The notes beneath the pieces are model-generated. The model had not been told where the DNA came from. It made no database searches and worked only from the letters and a program-made list of their open reading frames with translations. The position numbers and the translations under genes were made by a program. Shown in pieces: positions 26,034 to 35,006 of a stretch of DNA of 64,000 nucleotides (positions are counted from its first letter, which is position 1; every line of letters begins with the position of its first letter). The stretch covers positions 1-64,000 of the forward strand of contig NZ_JAVDXN010000010.1 in assembly GCF_031457955.1 (NCBI RefSeq), given 5' to 3'. The DNA comes from Mixta sp031457955 (GTDB lineage Bacteria > Pseudomonadota > Gammaproteobacteria > Enterobacterales > Enterobacteriaceae).

Positions 26034-26849
26034 ATGAGCAGCAGCGACCCTTCCTCAGAAAAGCGTGTGCCTGGCACCAGCGAAAGGCGAGAGCACATTA
26101 TTCAGCGGTTGCGGCAGCAGGGAAGCGTGCAGGTTAACGATCTCTCCGCCCTGTTCGGCGTTTCGACGGTGACGATTCGTAACGATCTGGCGTTTCTTGA
26201 AAAACAGGGGATCGCCGTACGCGCTTACGGTGGCGCACTGATTTGCGACAGCAATACGCCGGGCAGCGAGCCGTCCGTAGAGGATAAAAGCGCTTTGAAT
26301 ACCGCGGTGAAACGTAGCATTGCGCAGGCGGCGGCGGCGCTGGTTCATCCGGGGCACCGCATTATTCTCGATTCAGGCACGACCACGTATGAAATCGCCC
26401 GCCTGTTGCATCAGCATACCGATGTGATTGTTATGACGAATGGCCTGAACGTCGCCAACGCGCTGCTGGACGCTGAAGGCGTGGAGCTGCTGATGACCGG
26501 CGGCCACCTGCGGCGTCAGTCGCAGTCGTTTTACGGCGATCGGGCGGAGCAATCTTTGCAGAATTACCATTTCGATCTGCTGTTCCTGGGCGTCGATGCC
26601 ATCGATCTGGAGCGCGGGGTAAGCACCCACAATGAAGACGAAGCGCGTCTTAATCGCCGGATGTGTGAAGTGGCGGAACGGATTATTGTCGTGACCGATT
26701 CCACGAAATTTAACCGCTCAAGCTTGCACAAGATTATTGATACGCAACGCATCGATATGATTATTGTTGATGACGGGATCCCGGCGGAAAGCCTCGAAGG
26801 ATTGCGTAAAAGCGGGATCAAGGTGGTTTTGGTTCAGATGAAGTCGTGA
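26034..26849 (+). CDS. agaR: DeoR-family repressor of the aga genes
   Basis: AgaR represses the N-acetylgalactosamine genes. The 271 aa protein has a DeoR winged helix (about residues 18-75; VNDLSALFGVSTVTIRNDLA) and a DeoRC sugar-phosphate sensor with ILDSGTTTYEIARLLHQ. It is divergent from agaZ, and four matching operators are visible in the two aga control regions. The rnpB promoter begins within 4 nt of its stop. Confidence 0.94.
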   Translation: MSSSDPSSEKRVPGTSERREHIIQRLRQQGSVQVNDLSALFGVSTVTIRNDLAFLEKQGIAVRAYGGALICDSNTPGSEPSVEDKSALNTAVKRSIAQAAAALVHPGHRIILDSGTTTYEIARLLHQHTDVIVMTNGLNVANALLDAEGVELLMTGGHLRRQSQSFYGDRAEQSLQNYHFDLLFLGVDAIDLERGVSTHNEDEARLNRRMCEVAERIIVVTDSTKFNRSSLHKIIDTQRIDMIIVDDGIPAESLEGLRKSGIKVVLVQMKS

Positions 26850-26852
26850 AGA

Positions 26853-26881
26853 GTGACAGCGGCGCGTAAAACCTCTATACT
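26853..26881 (+). promoter_or_regulatory. rnpB promoter
   Basis: A -35 GTGACA (26853-26858), 17 bp spacer and -10 TATACT (26876-26881) place the start 8 nt on, at the G that begins the conserved RNase P RNA (26889). The promoter abuts the agaR stop codon. Confidence 0.8.
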
Positions 26882-26888
26882 GCGCGCC

Positions 26889-27266
<378 letters not shown>

Positions 27267-27662
27267 CTTTATCAAACCCCGCTTCGGCGGGGTGATAGCG
27301 AACAGCACCAGCTATTGTTCGCCTTAAAAATAGCAGCGAGTCTCGCAAGAGACTCTCCGCTTATAGCAAATAAGCAACTACCCGCCGCGATTTAATCCTG
27401 TTAGCAAACCGAAAAAACCGACACCAATTCTTTCATTATCAAAACTCGTTTCGTTAGTATCCGGCACTTTTATCATTCCTTCTGATTTATTTTTTACTTA
27501 ACGTCTTTATACGCGTCCACAAAGCGTTTTGTTGTGTGAAGCGGATGCTGGATGACTTTTTTTTGAAAGTAAATCCGGAAAAGAAATGTTATATACACCG
27601 TTTAACCCTGTAAATTTAGGGTGCTTATTAGAGCTATTAATATAAAACAGGATGCAATTTCC
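27267..27662. other. AT-rich spacer between rnpB and the YopT-like gene
   Basis: About 400 bp without a gene. It holds the rnpB terminator (27276-27293) and two further perfect hairpins: GCGAACA/TGTTCGC at 27298-27322 and GAGTCTC/GAGACTC at 27338-27355. After about 27400 the base composition becomes AT-rich, suggesting the left edge of an acquired segment. Confidence 0.5.
27276..27293 (+). terminator. rnpB terminator-type hairpin
   Basis: ACCCCGC-TTCG-GCGGGGT is a perfect 7 bp stem with a UUCG tetraloop, 9 nt after the mature 3' end of rnpB. No T-run follows. Confidence 0.65.
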
Positions 27663-28754
27663 ATGAAAATTATAAATTCCGCCGCAGCACGTAACCTTTT
27701 TGACCTTAATATTTCTACTCGTGAATTAAAAAAGCTCCAAAAATTGAGCAACGTTGGCCTCTCTAATTTGACCCTGCGGCGCTTACATAAAACGATAGCG
27801 ACATCAGATAACGAAATTAAAAAAAACGCAATTAAACAACTGCTGAATAAATTAACGTATTCAAATTATAATCCTTCAGTAACAGGCGATCACAATCAGG
27901 AAAGAAAAATCCTCGAACAGCAGTCAGCTAATATCGCTTTGCAAAATAAAAAGGCTAAAGAAGAGGAGCAACAGGTTGTTCTCAGGCAGCCTGATTTCCG
28001 GCCCGTTGGCGCTAATCAAAAAGCGATCGCCGTCAAAAAATTAAATATGCTGGGGGTAAATATTACCGCATTACCCAAAAGCTATGGTGAGTTACTGTCT
28101 GCGATCAAGCGTGATTTACCAGCGGATGTTTCAACTGCGCTGGAAAAACGTTTTAAAAAGTTCAGTGATGAACGGAGCCTCAATCCAAAAAATACGCAGC
28201 GGATATTGCGACAGTTGATCAAATCCCCCGTTTGCCTGCAAAACTTCACTGAACAGTTTGGGGGAAAACATAGCACGGCATGGTCACAGACTGAAACTAT
28301 TTTGTCTAATGTTCAAATTGGTCAGGACGGGCTATGTGGCAGCTTATCGTTTAAATGGTGTGGCGATAAATTTCACAGGATTAGTTTTTTTAGCGATACC
28401 GCATCGCCGGAAGGCTTAAATGAAGTTCTAACGCTAAAATTGTCTAACCCGCGCCTGATAGAGGAATATTTACTGGATCGCGGCTTACGGCCCAGATTAA
28501 GCGTGCCGGACGGAATAGATGTCCAAAATAGCATATTTAGTTTAATGATGCTGGACCCTAAAGAGGGAACAGGACACGCGATAGCTGCACAATGTTATAA
28601 GCAATCAAACGAGTACCGTTTTTTTGATCCTAATTCCGGTGAGTTTTCATTCTCCAACCCTGAAAATATGGAGCAGTTTATTATTACGTACGTTAACATC
28701 CTTTATCCAGATTTCCTGAATATCAAAACATTTCACTTTAATCGGATCGATTAG
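27663..28754 (+). CDS. YopT/AvrPphB-type cysteine protease (C58-like), putative effector
   Basis: The 363 aa product carries all three blocks of the YopT/AvrPphB papain-like family. Cys225 is in GQDGLCGSLSFKWCG, His305 in GTGHAIAAQCY, and Asp322 in YRFFDPNSGEFSF. The H-D spacing of 17 is as in YopT and AvrPphB. Known members are type III effectors, or toxin domains, that cleave host GTPases or kinases. The N-terminal 220 residues are Lys/Gln/Asn-rich and unlike anything I know. The ATG at 27663 has AGGA about 10 nt upstream; 14 further in-frame codons are unlikely. GC was 37% and 45% in two 60-base lines counted, against 68% in a line of the downstream regulator, which suggests transfer. No chaperone or secretion gene is adjacent. 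Target and export route are unknown. Confidence 0.75.
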   Translation: MKIINSAAARNLFDLNISTRELKKLQKLSNVGLSNLTLRRLHKTIATSDNEIKKNAIKQLLNKLTYSNYNPSVTGDHNQERKILEQQSANIALQNKKAKEEEQQVVLRQPDFRPVGANQKAIAVKKLNMLGVNITALPKSYGELLSAIKRDLPADVSTALEKRFKKFSDERSLNPKNTQRILRQLIKSPVCLQNFTEQFGGKHSTAWSQTETILSNVQIGQDGLCGSLSFKWCGDKFHRISFFSDTASPEGLNEVLTLKLSNPRLIEEYLLDRGLRPRLSVPDGIDVQNSIFSLMMLDPKEGTGHAIAAQCYKQSNEYRFFDPNSGEFSFSNPENMEQFIITYVNILYPDFLNIKTFHFNRID

Positions 28755-28842
28755 TTAATCGCGATGCTGAAAATGATGATTTTATGCTCAGTAAGCAAAA
28801 GGTCATAACCATATTCATCAAGCTATTTCTCCCGGCTCTGGG

Positions 28843-30753
28843 TTATAGCCGACTTAAACAGTCCAGCGCCACGCTTTTAAAGCTGGCGAAATCACTGCTG
28901 TCGCGCAGGCGCGTCATGGCGCGCTCGCGCATAAAGGTAACAAACAGATCGTAAATCGCCATCGCTTCCTCATAATCATCCTTGCTGATGGCGAGCAGGA
29001 AAATGACATAGGCGGTCTCCTCGCCCCAGACAATGCCTTGCGGCGCTAACACGGTATAGACCACGCTTTTTTTCGCCAGCAGCCCCAGCGAGTGTGGCAG
29101 CGCTATCCCCTCGCCCAGCATGGTGCTGAGGATCGCCTCGCGCTCTTCAACCGAGGGATAAAAGGTCTCATCCACAAATCCTTCCTGCTCCAGCTGCTGA
29201 CACAGCAGGCGGAACAGCTGCGCCTGCTCCATTGGCCGATCGATAATGCAGAAATGACGCTGGTCGAAAAAGCGCTCCAGCATATAGGGTTTGGTGCGAT
29301 CCACCAGCACCTGTTTCCCCAGCTGTTCCAGCTGATAATCAGTAGGAAAAGGCGACATCACGACAATCGGCTTGCCCTTCTCGCTGAGCCGCACGGTGGA
29401 GATCACAAAATCCTCTTCAATGCTCTGCTGCATCTCATACTCACGCAGCGAAATAATGCGCGTCACCACAATTTGTGGATACTTACGCAGCAGCATGGCC
29501 TGAATCATGCGTACGGTTGAATTGCCGGTATCGCACACCAGCATCACCTGCGGATGACGCTGATAGCCTACATTATAATGGCGCTCCAGCCCAACGCCGA
29601 TATGCAGCACCAGAAAACCGATTTCGTTTTCGCTGATCACATACGGCGTATATTTACTCCAGCTGGAAACCGCCGCCAGCGTCACGTCATAGGCCATGGG
29701 ATAGTGTTGTTTGATATTGGTCAGCAGCGGATTGGGAATGGTGATCTGATAGCGGACGCGGGTGATCATGGTTTTAATATGCGTCAGCAAGTCGGCGCGC
29801 AGCTGCTGGTCGTTTTGCAGATTATAGTTGTAGTGCGTATTGATATAGCTAAGGATATAGTCCACCAGCGAATCGCCGTCGTCAGCGCTGATAGCGCTGG
29901 GCGCGATCTCTTCTACCCGCCGGGCGGCGATGTTGAGCCGCAGCCAGGCCTCTTCCGCGGGGGCAATCACTTTGCCGGTAATCGGCCGCATCAGATTGAT
30001 GATATGGCGCGCCGCCGCCTGCACATCGCTGTCTACTTCGTCGGCGCTGAAATCGGAGAGCGGATAGCCTTCGCTGATACGGCGTACCGCAACGGCGCAG
30101 TAGAGGCGTAAATAAAGCTCGCCCTCGTCGGTCATGCGGATATTGAAGCGCGCGAAACACTGTAATAGCAGCGGCTGCAGCGTCAGCAACATGCCGCTAT
30201 TGAGCGCTTCCATCTGCAACAGTGGGTTTTCACTGTTTTCCTGCGCAATCTGATAAAGCAGATCGGTCAGGCAGGTGCGGATCGCCATCTCGCTGCCGAA
30301 CAGCTTCATGCCGTAACGCGGACGCGCCTCAATAGTGAGCTGATAGCGGCTGAGCCACTCCCTGACCTCCGCCATATCGCTTTGCAGCGTGGCGCGGCTG
30401 ACAAACCACTCTTCCGCCAGGTCTTCCAGCTTGATCGCCCAGGCCGACGTCAGGAAACGCGTCAACAGATAGTGAATACGCTCCGTTGAGGTGCGGGGAA
30501 TACGCAAATGTGCCGGAGACTGCTGCGTCAGGCGCTGATAGCGCGCCGAATCCAGGATGCGCAGCTGATAGCCTTCGCCGCGACACAGCACAAACAGCGC
30601 GCCGTGCTCGGCCAGCATCTCGTTAAGCATATTAATGTCGGTGCGCACGGTGCGCGTCGAAACCGCAAAACGCCGCGCCAGCTCATCCTGCGGCAGCGTC
30701 TCTTTTTGCAAAGTATCAAATAGCTGAGCCAGTCGCTGGTTTGGAAATCTCAC
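28843..30753 (-). CDS. PRD/EIIB/EIIA multidomain transcriptional regulator (BglG/MtlR type)
   Basis: This is a 636 aa phosphorylation-controlled activator. Domains in order: an HTH (about 5-60; QDELARRFAVSTRTVRTDIN) and a second helical DNA-binding region (about 95-160), PRD1 (about 175-285), PRD2 (about 300-395; His324 in LLTHIKTM, His384 in VLHIGVG), a GatB-like EIIB (about 400-485; Cys407 in VCDTGNS), and a fructose-type EIIA (about 495-636; His554 in IALPHSLG). The PRD1 motif has Arg where many members have His. I chose the GTG at 30753 because GGGGAGA precedes it; a TTG 12 codons upstream is possible. It ends the SFCGS/DUF4310 operon and very likely controls it in response to PTS phosphate flow. 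Confidence 0.88.
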   Translation of the reverse strand: MRFPNQRLAQLFDTLQKETLPQDELARRFAVSTRTVRTDINMLNEMLAEHGALFVLCRGEGYQLRILDSARYQRLTQQSPAHLRIPRTSTERIHYLLTRFLTSAWAIKLEDLAEEWFVSRATLQSDMAEVREWLSRYQLTIEARPRYGMKLFGSEMAIRTCLTDLLYQIAQENSENPLLQMEALNSGMLLTLQPLLLQCFARFNIRMTDEGELYLRLYCAVAVRRISEGYPLSDFSADEVDSDVQAAARHIINLMRPITGKVIAPAEEAWLRLNIAARRVEEIAPSAISADDGDSLVDYILSYINTHYNYNLQNDQQLRADLLTHIKTMITRVRYQITIPNPLLTNIKQHYPMAYDVTLAAVSSWSKYTPYVISENEIGFLVLHIGVGLERHYNVGYQRHPQVMLVCDTGNSTVRMIQAMLLRKYPQIVVTRIISLREYEMQQSIEEDFVISTVRLSEKGKPIVVMSPFPTDYQLEQLGKQVLVDRTKPYMLERFFDQRHFCIIDRPMEQAQLFRLLCQQLEQEGFVDETFYPSVEEREAILSTMLGEGIALPHSLGLLAKKSVVYTVLAPQGIVWGEETAYVIFLLAISKDDYEEAMAIYDLFVTFMRERAMTRLRDSSDFASFKSVALDCLSRL

Positions 30754-30801
30754 GGCATCTCCCCGGTTGGCAGCGCATCGGCGCGGCAAATTAATTCGCT
30801 A

Positions 30802-31938
30802 TCATGGCACAATCACCATCTGAGACGGCGCGCCAATCGCGGTGTAATCATCGCTAAAACGCAGCTTTCCGCTGTCGCTGTCGATATAAAATCGCGTGAT
30901 GTTGTCGCTGCGTTGATTAAGGATATAAAGGGTTTTGCCATCTTCAGATAGCGTCAGCGTGCGCGGATAGTCGCCGCGCGTCCAGACATGTTCAATCGGC
31001 GTCAACGTCCCGCTAGTTTCAATCTGGAAATGACCAATGCTGTTATGCAGGCGATTCAGCACATACAGATGCTTGCCGCGCCGATCTATCGCCAGGCCGG
31101 ATGCAAAGCTGGTGCCTTTATAACCCGGCGGCAGAGAAGAGACGGTTGCGCCCTCGGTCAGCGTCCCCTGCTGCGCATTCAGACGATACCAGGTAAGGGT
31201 CGACGCCTCTTCATTGATCAGCCACAGCCCTTTGCCGTCTGGCGCAAAAACAAAATGGCGTGGCCCTGCGCCCGCAGAGGAGGCGGCCAGCCACGGCGGC
31301 GTATTTGGCGTCAGCTTGCCCTGCTCGAGGCGATACTGATAAAGACGATCTAACCCTAAGTCGGTGCTGAACACATAGCGCCCCTGCGGATCGCTGGCGA
31401 TCATATGGGCATGCGGCCCGTCATGATCGCTGCTGGCAAAGCTGCCCTCAACGGCGGCCTGCGGCTGGGCGGCGCCCGGCGCGCCCTGATGCTGATGCCA
31501 ATCGCTGGCCTGCTCCAGCCCGCCGTCTGTGCGCACCGGCAGCACGGCAACGGAACCGCTGACATAATTAGCCACCAGCAAATGTTTGCCATCAGGCGTC
31601 AGCGCAAGATAAACCGGCCCGCTGCCAACAGAGCTGACCTGATTGATCGCCGTCAGGCTGCCATCCTGCGCCAGGCGGTAAGCGGCGATCGTCCCTGGGT
31701 CGCTTTCACTGGCGACATACAGCACGTTTTTCTGCGCGTTCACCGTCAGCTGCGCGGCGTTATGCAGATTACTCACCAACGTTTTATCATGCAGCGAGCC
31801 ATCCGGGGCGATCCTGAAACGATAAACGCCCTCACCGTGCGGCTGGTAAGTGCCGACAAAGGCAAAAGAAGCCGCCGCAGCCAGCGGCGCAACGCCAAAC
31901 AACGCGACAGACAAGGCGGTAATCAGCTGTTTTCGCAT
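30802..31938 (-). CDS. Exported lactonase-family beta-propeller
   Basis: This 378 aa protein of the 6-phosphogluconolactonase/3-carboxymuconate cyclase (YbhE-like) family starts with a signal peptide (MRKQLITALSVALFGVAPLA, cleavage near residue 23) and then shows repeated blade motifs such as LALTPDGKHLLVANYVSGSV and LTLSEDGKTLYILNQRSDN. The signal peptide puts it in the periplasm, unlike cytoplasmic Pgl/YbhE, so it may act on a sugar lactone before uptake. It lies 46 nt after the aldolase gene and 48 nt before the regulator, on the same strand. The substrate is not readable. Confidence 0.75.
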   Translation of the reverse strand: MRKQLITALSVALFGVAPLAAAASFAFVGTYQPHGEGVYRFRIAPDGSLHDKTLVSNLHNAAQLTVNAQKNVLYVASESDPGTIAAYRLAQDGSLTAINQVSSVGSGPVYLALTPDGKHLLVANYVSGSVAVLPVRTDGGLEQASDWHQHQGAPGAAQPQAAVEGSFASSDHDGPHAHMIASDPQGRYVFSTDLGLDRLYQYRLEQGKLTPNTPPWLAASSAGAGPRHFVFAPDGKGLWLINEEASTLTWYRLNAQQGTLTEGATVSSLPPGYKGTSFASGLAIDRRGKHLYVLNRLHNSIGHFQIETSGTLTPIEHVWTRGDYPRTLTLSEDGKTLYILNQRSDNITRFYIDSDSGKLRFSDDYTAIGAPSQMVIVP

Positions 31939-31984
31939 AGTGTTATCCCGTAGTAAATTGCCGTTACGCCGCTTTGCCGCGACG

Positions 31985-32725
31985 TTAGCCCACCAGCTTT
32001 TTGGTTATCGCCAGCAGTGTTTTGACATCCTCCGGCCGCGTATCGCCAGAGGCTTTATCGATAATGGAACTGTAAATATGCGGAATGATTTTACTGACGC
32101 CCGCGTCCAGCGCGATCTGTAAGATCGCTTCATAGTTATCCAGATCGATACCGCCGGTCGGCTCCAGCCAGAAATCGTGTTCGGCGCAGGCCTGCGCCAC
32201 TACGGTAAACTCTTCCCGCGCTTGCAGGCCGCCCATGGGAAAATATTTAATTGAGCTGCCGCCCATATCTTTCAACATGGCAATCGCAGTTTCAACCGGC
32301 ACGATCGCATCTGCTGCCTGCGCGCTTAACGGTCCGGTGGAAATTTTCACCTTGCCCGGCGTGCCGGTGGGTGAGACCAGACCGTTGACTACGGTTTGCT
32401 GCTGCCCCAGCAGGGCGCGGCTGGTGGCGACGCCGGTAAACACCTGGTTGACGTGCTGCGGCTGCACTTCACGGGCGATCTCGCTGACCATCGCCGACTG
32501 ACGCGGATCGCCCGCGCCCAGGCCAACGGAAAGCGCGTTATCAATCAGCGCAGCGTACTGACGCATATCTTCGACGGCGCTTGCCACGCTGGCGTAGTTT
32601 TTCGATAGTACGCCAACCAGCACATGGCCTTCAGCCGCCTGCCAGATCGCCTGCGCGTTATCTTTTGATCCTGCCAGTACGTTCAGGCAAACCCGGTTAT
32701 GGTAAAAATCAGGCGTCAGCGTCAT
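31985..32725 (-). CDS. dgaF: KDGP aldolase family protein (DgaF-like)
   Basis: This 246 aa enzyme is similar to DgaF, the aldolase that splits 2-keto-3-deoxy-6-phosphogluconate to pyruvate and glyceraldehyde-3-phosphate in D-glucosaminate breakdown. It belongs to the family I remember as EF_0839/AHA_3917. Seen: VCLNVLAGSKDNAQAIWQAA, VKISTGPLSA and EPTGGIDLDNYEAIL, a TIM-barrel phosphate/Schiff-base layout; the catalytic Lys is probably in the VKIST segment. Its start overlaps the stop of the ammonia-lyase gene (ATGA). Confidence 0.82.
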   Translation of the reverse strand: MTLTPDFYHNRVCLNVLAGSKDNAQAIWQAAEGHVLVGVLSKNYASVASAVEDMRQYAALIDNALSVGLGAGDPRQSAMVSEIAREVQPQHVNQVFTGVATSRALLGQQQTVVNGLVSPTGTPGKVKISTGPLSAQAADAIVPVETAIAMLKDMGGSSIKYFPMGGLQAREEFTVVAQACAEHDFWLEPTGGIDLDNYEAILQIALDAGVSKIIPHIYSSIIDKASGDTRPEDVKTLLAITKKLVG

Positions 32726-33843
32726 GCGTGTTTCTCTCCTGTAAGCAAAGCTTTGATGCTAAGAAAAATGGTGTTCAACTGCTCCGGCGTTACGCTGCGC
32801 ACATCCGCTTCTACGATGCCTTCATTGGCTTTGTAACCACGGAAATAGATAGCGATCGCGCCGTTTTTCAGCGCCTGTACCAGCTCGCCGGTGGTCTGAC
32901 CGATAGCCGCTTCGTCAAAATGGATCTCCGCGCGGGCAATATCGCGTCCGGCGGCGTCCCAGACCACACGGGCGTTAACGCCATTCAGGCCGTTAAGATG
33001 GTCGATAAAGGGCGTCATTTTTTCCACCATCTGCGCCCCGCTCTCTTTCTCGCGCGTCAGATAGTTTTCAATCGCCTGCGTCAGGCCGAGAATGCCCTCT
33101 TTACCCACCTTCATCGCGCGGCCGATACCGGACGACTGGCGTTTAACCCACTCAACGTACTGATGTTTGCCGACCACCAGACCGCTGGTCGGCCCTTCAA
33201 TCGCCTTAGCGCCGCTGTAGATCACCAGATCGGCACCGCACTGGTAGTAACGCTGCAAATCTTCTTCCGCGGCGGCATCGACAATTAACGGCACCTGGTG
33301 TTTACGCGCCACCACCGCCGCCTGCTCAACGCTCAGATGGCTTTTCTGCACACAATGATGCGATTTTATATAGAGAATCGCCGCCGTTTGCGGCGTTATC
33401 GCCGCAGATAGCTGCTCCGGCGTACATTCATTGGCATATCCCGCTTCCACCAGACGGCCGCCGCCCAGTGTCACCATGGTGCCCACCGGCGCGCCAAAGT
33501 TCACGTTATGCCCTTTCGGCAGCACAATTTCATGCGGCACGGTCAGCGGCGCGGCGTGTAAATTATCCAGCAGCCAGGCATTATCTTTAACAATCACCGC
33601 CGCTACCGACTGCGCCATACCGGCGGAGGCGCAGGAGACCACCAGCGCATTTTCTGCGCCAAGCAGTTTCGCAATATAGGCGCCGGTTTTATCCACCAAA
33701 TCTTTCATTTCAAAATAGTGGTTCAGGCCATATTTCACCGTATCCACCACGTCCGCCGCAGGCGTAGAGACGCCAAGAATCGTCATGCGCCCGGAAGCGT
33801 TGATCACCTGTTTCAGGTGATATTTTTCATAGATCGAAGACAT
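32722..33843 (-). CDS. dgaE: DgaE-type PLP-dependent ammonia-lyase (SelA fold)
   Basis: This 373 aa SelA-like fold type I PLP enzyme is related to DgaE, which converts D-glucosaminate-6-phosphate to KDGP and ammonia. The PLP lysine is in VIYSGAKAIEGPTSG, with the cofactor-holding Asp in VPLIVDAAAEED. The ATG at 33843 lies inside the end of the amidohydrolase gene (17 nt overlap); the 40 codons upstream are Arg-rich and are that gene out of frame. It is too short and in the wrong context to be true selenocysteine synthase. The substrate is inferred by family only. Confidence 0.83.
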   Translation of the reverse strand: MSSIYEKYHLKQVINASGRMTILGVSTPAADVVDTVKYGLNHYFEMKDLVDKTGAYIAKLLGAENALVVSCASAGMAQSVAAVIVKDNAWLLDNLHAAPLTVPHEIVLPKGHNVNFGAPVGTMVTLGGGRLVEAGYANECTPEQLSAAITPQTAAILYIKSHHCVQKSHLSVEQAAVVARKHQVPLIVDAAAEEDLQRYYQCGADLVIYSGAKAIEGPTSGLVVGKHQYVEWVKRQSSGIGRAMKVGKEGILGLTQAIENYLTREKESGAQMVEKMTPFIDHLNGLNGVNARVVWDAAGRDIARAEIHFDEAAIGQTTGELVQALKNGAIAIYFRGYKANEGIVEADVRSVTPEQLNTIFLSIKALLTGEKHA

Positions 33844-34960
33844 TTTTTGCTTTCCCTTCCTCGGTAACATTCCACTGCCCGGCAACCACCGCCGCCAGCG
33901 GGATAAAATGCCGCTGGCCCTGTACGGTTTCACCCTCTGAATCGCGCTGCAAACGCTCCTCATTGCTCAGCGTAAACAGCGTAAGATCGGCATCAAAACC
34001 TGGCTCCAGCCGCCCTTTATGCGCCAGACGCAGCCCATCAGCCGCTTTCCAGGTCACGCAGTCGATAATCTGCGGCAGCGTCATACCGAGACTGAAGAAC
34101 TTCGACATCACGTGCGCCAGGTTCTTGACCGGCCCTTCGATGCGGTTACGGCAGTAGATGTCGGAGCTGATGGTATCGGGCAGAATGCCCTGGGCGATGG
34201 CGCGCCGCGCCACCTCAAAACTGAAGCTGGCGCTGCCGTGGCCGACATCCAGCCGCACGCCGCGCTGCAACGCGTTTTTCACCGCCAGTCGCAGTTCGCC
34301 TTCCGGCGTCAAAATACGGTTCGGTTTGCCGTTATAGCAGTGGGTAATGATGTCGCCTGCGGTCAGCTGTGCGGCGATCTCATCCAGATGCGGCGGGTTA
34401 TTGCCGATATGCACCATCAACGGCAGGCCGTGGTTCTCTTGCTGAATCTCTTTTGCCAGCTGCAACGGACGGATGCCGTTCTCCCCCACGACGCTGCTGC
34501 TGATGCGCGCCTTAAGCCCGATGATAAAATCGGGCAGGCGCTGCAATGCTGCGCTGACGGCGGGCTTATCAATTTGGCTCAGATCGGCCAGCTCATTTTG
34601 CGTAGTGATGCCGGTGCGGGCGATATTCAGCAGCGCATAAACCTGGGTTTGCGCCTTACGCGTGAGCTGATGGAGATCGTCAACGTCAGTCGCGCCGGTG
34701 CTGCCCGCATCCACCACGGTGGTAACGCCGGTGGCGACGCCAATGTTGTCCGCCTCATCATGATAAATCGGTGATTTGGGATAGCAGTGAACGTGTGAAT
34801 CAATCCAGCCTGCGCTGAGGTAAACGGTGCCATCCAGTCGCCGTTCCTGTTTTGCGCTGCCTGATACCTGCCCAACCGCAGCGATTTTCCCATCCTGAAT
34901 GGCGATATCAACCAGCCGTTCATCAACCAGTCGGGCACGGCGAATAATCAGATCGAACAT
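33827..34960 (-). CDS. Amidohydrolase/deacetylase metallohydrolase
   Basis: The 377 aa protein belongs to the EF_0837/AHA_3915-type branch of the amidohydrolase superfamily. The metal motif HVH occurs in SAGWIDSHVHCYPKSPIYHD; later metal-site candidates are LMVHIGNNPP, IITHCYNGKP and DVGHGSASFS. It probably removes an acyl group or opens an amide before the ammonia-lyase acts. AAAGGAG precedes the ATG. Its end overlaps dgaE, so the steps are translationally coupled. Confidence 0.85.
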   Translation of the reverse strand: MFDLIIRRARLVDERLVDIAIQDGKIAAVGQVSGSAKQERRLDGTVYLSAGWIDSHVHCYPKSPIYHDEADNIGVATGVTTVVDAGSTGATDVDDLHQLTRKAQTQVYALLNIARTGITTQNELADLSQIDKPAVSAALQRLPDFIIGLKARISSSVVGENGIRPLQLAKEIQQENHGLPLMVHIGNNPPHLDEIAAQLTAGDIITHCYNGKPNRILTPEGELRLAVKNALQRGVRLDVGHGSASFSFEVARRAIAQGILPDTISSDIYCRNRIEGPVKNLAHVMSKFFSLGMTLPQIIDCVTWKAADGLRLAHKGRLEPGFDADLTLFTLSNEERLQRDSEGETVQGQRHFIPLAAVVAGQWNVTEEGKAKNVFDL

Positions 34961-35006
34961 AACAACTCCTTTGACGGGCCAGCCTCTGGGGCAGGCCCGT
35001 TACGGT

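Noticed and set aside
27338..27355. GAGTCTC/GAGACTC hairpin as an RNA gene or attachment site
   Set aside because: It is only a 7 bp stem without a second copy or a T-run in the plus direction; too little to call.
32722..33843. Considered as selenocysteine synthase SelA
   Set aside because: It is SelA-like in fold but shorter, lies in a sugar-acid operon without selB or selC, and matches the DgaE-type ammonia-lyase.
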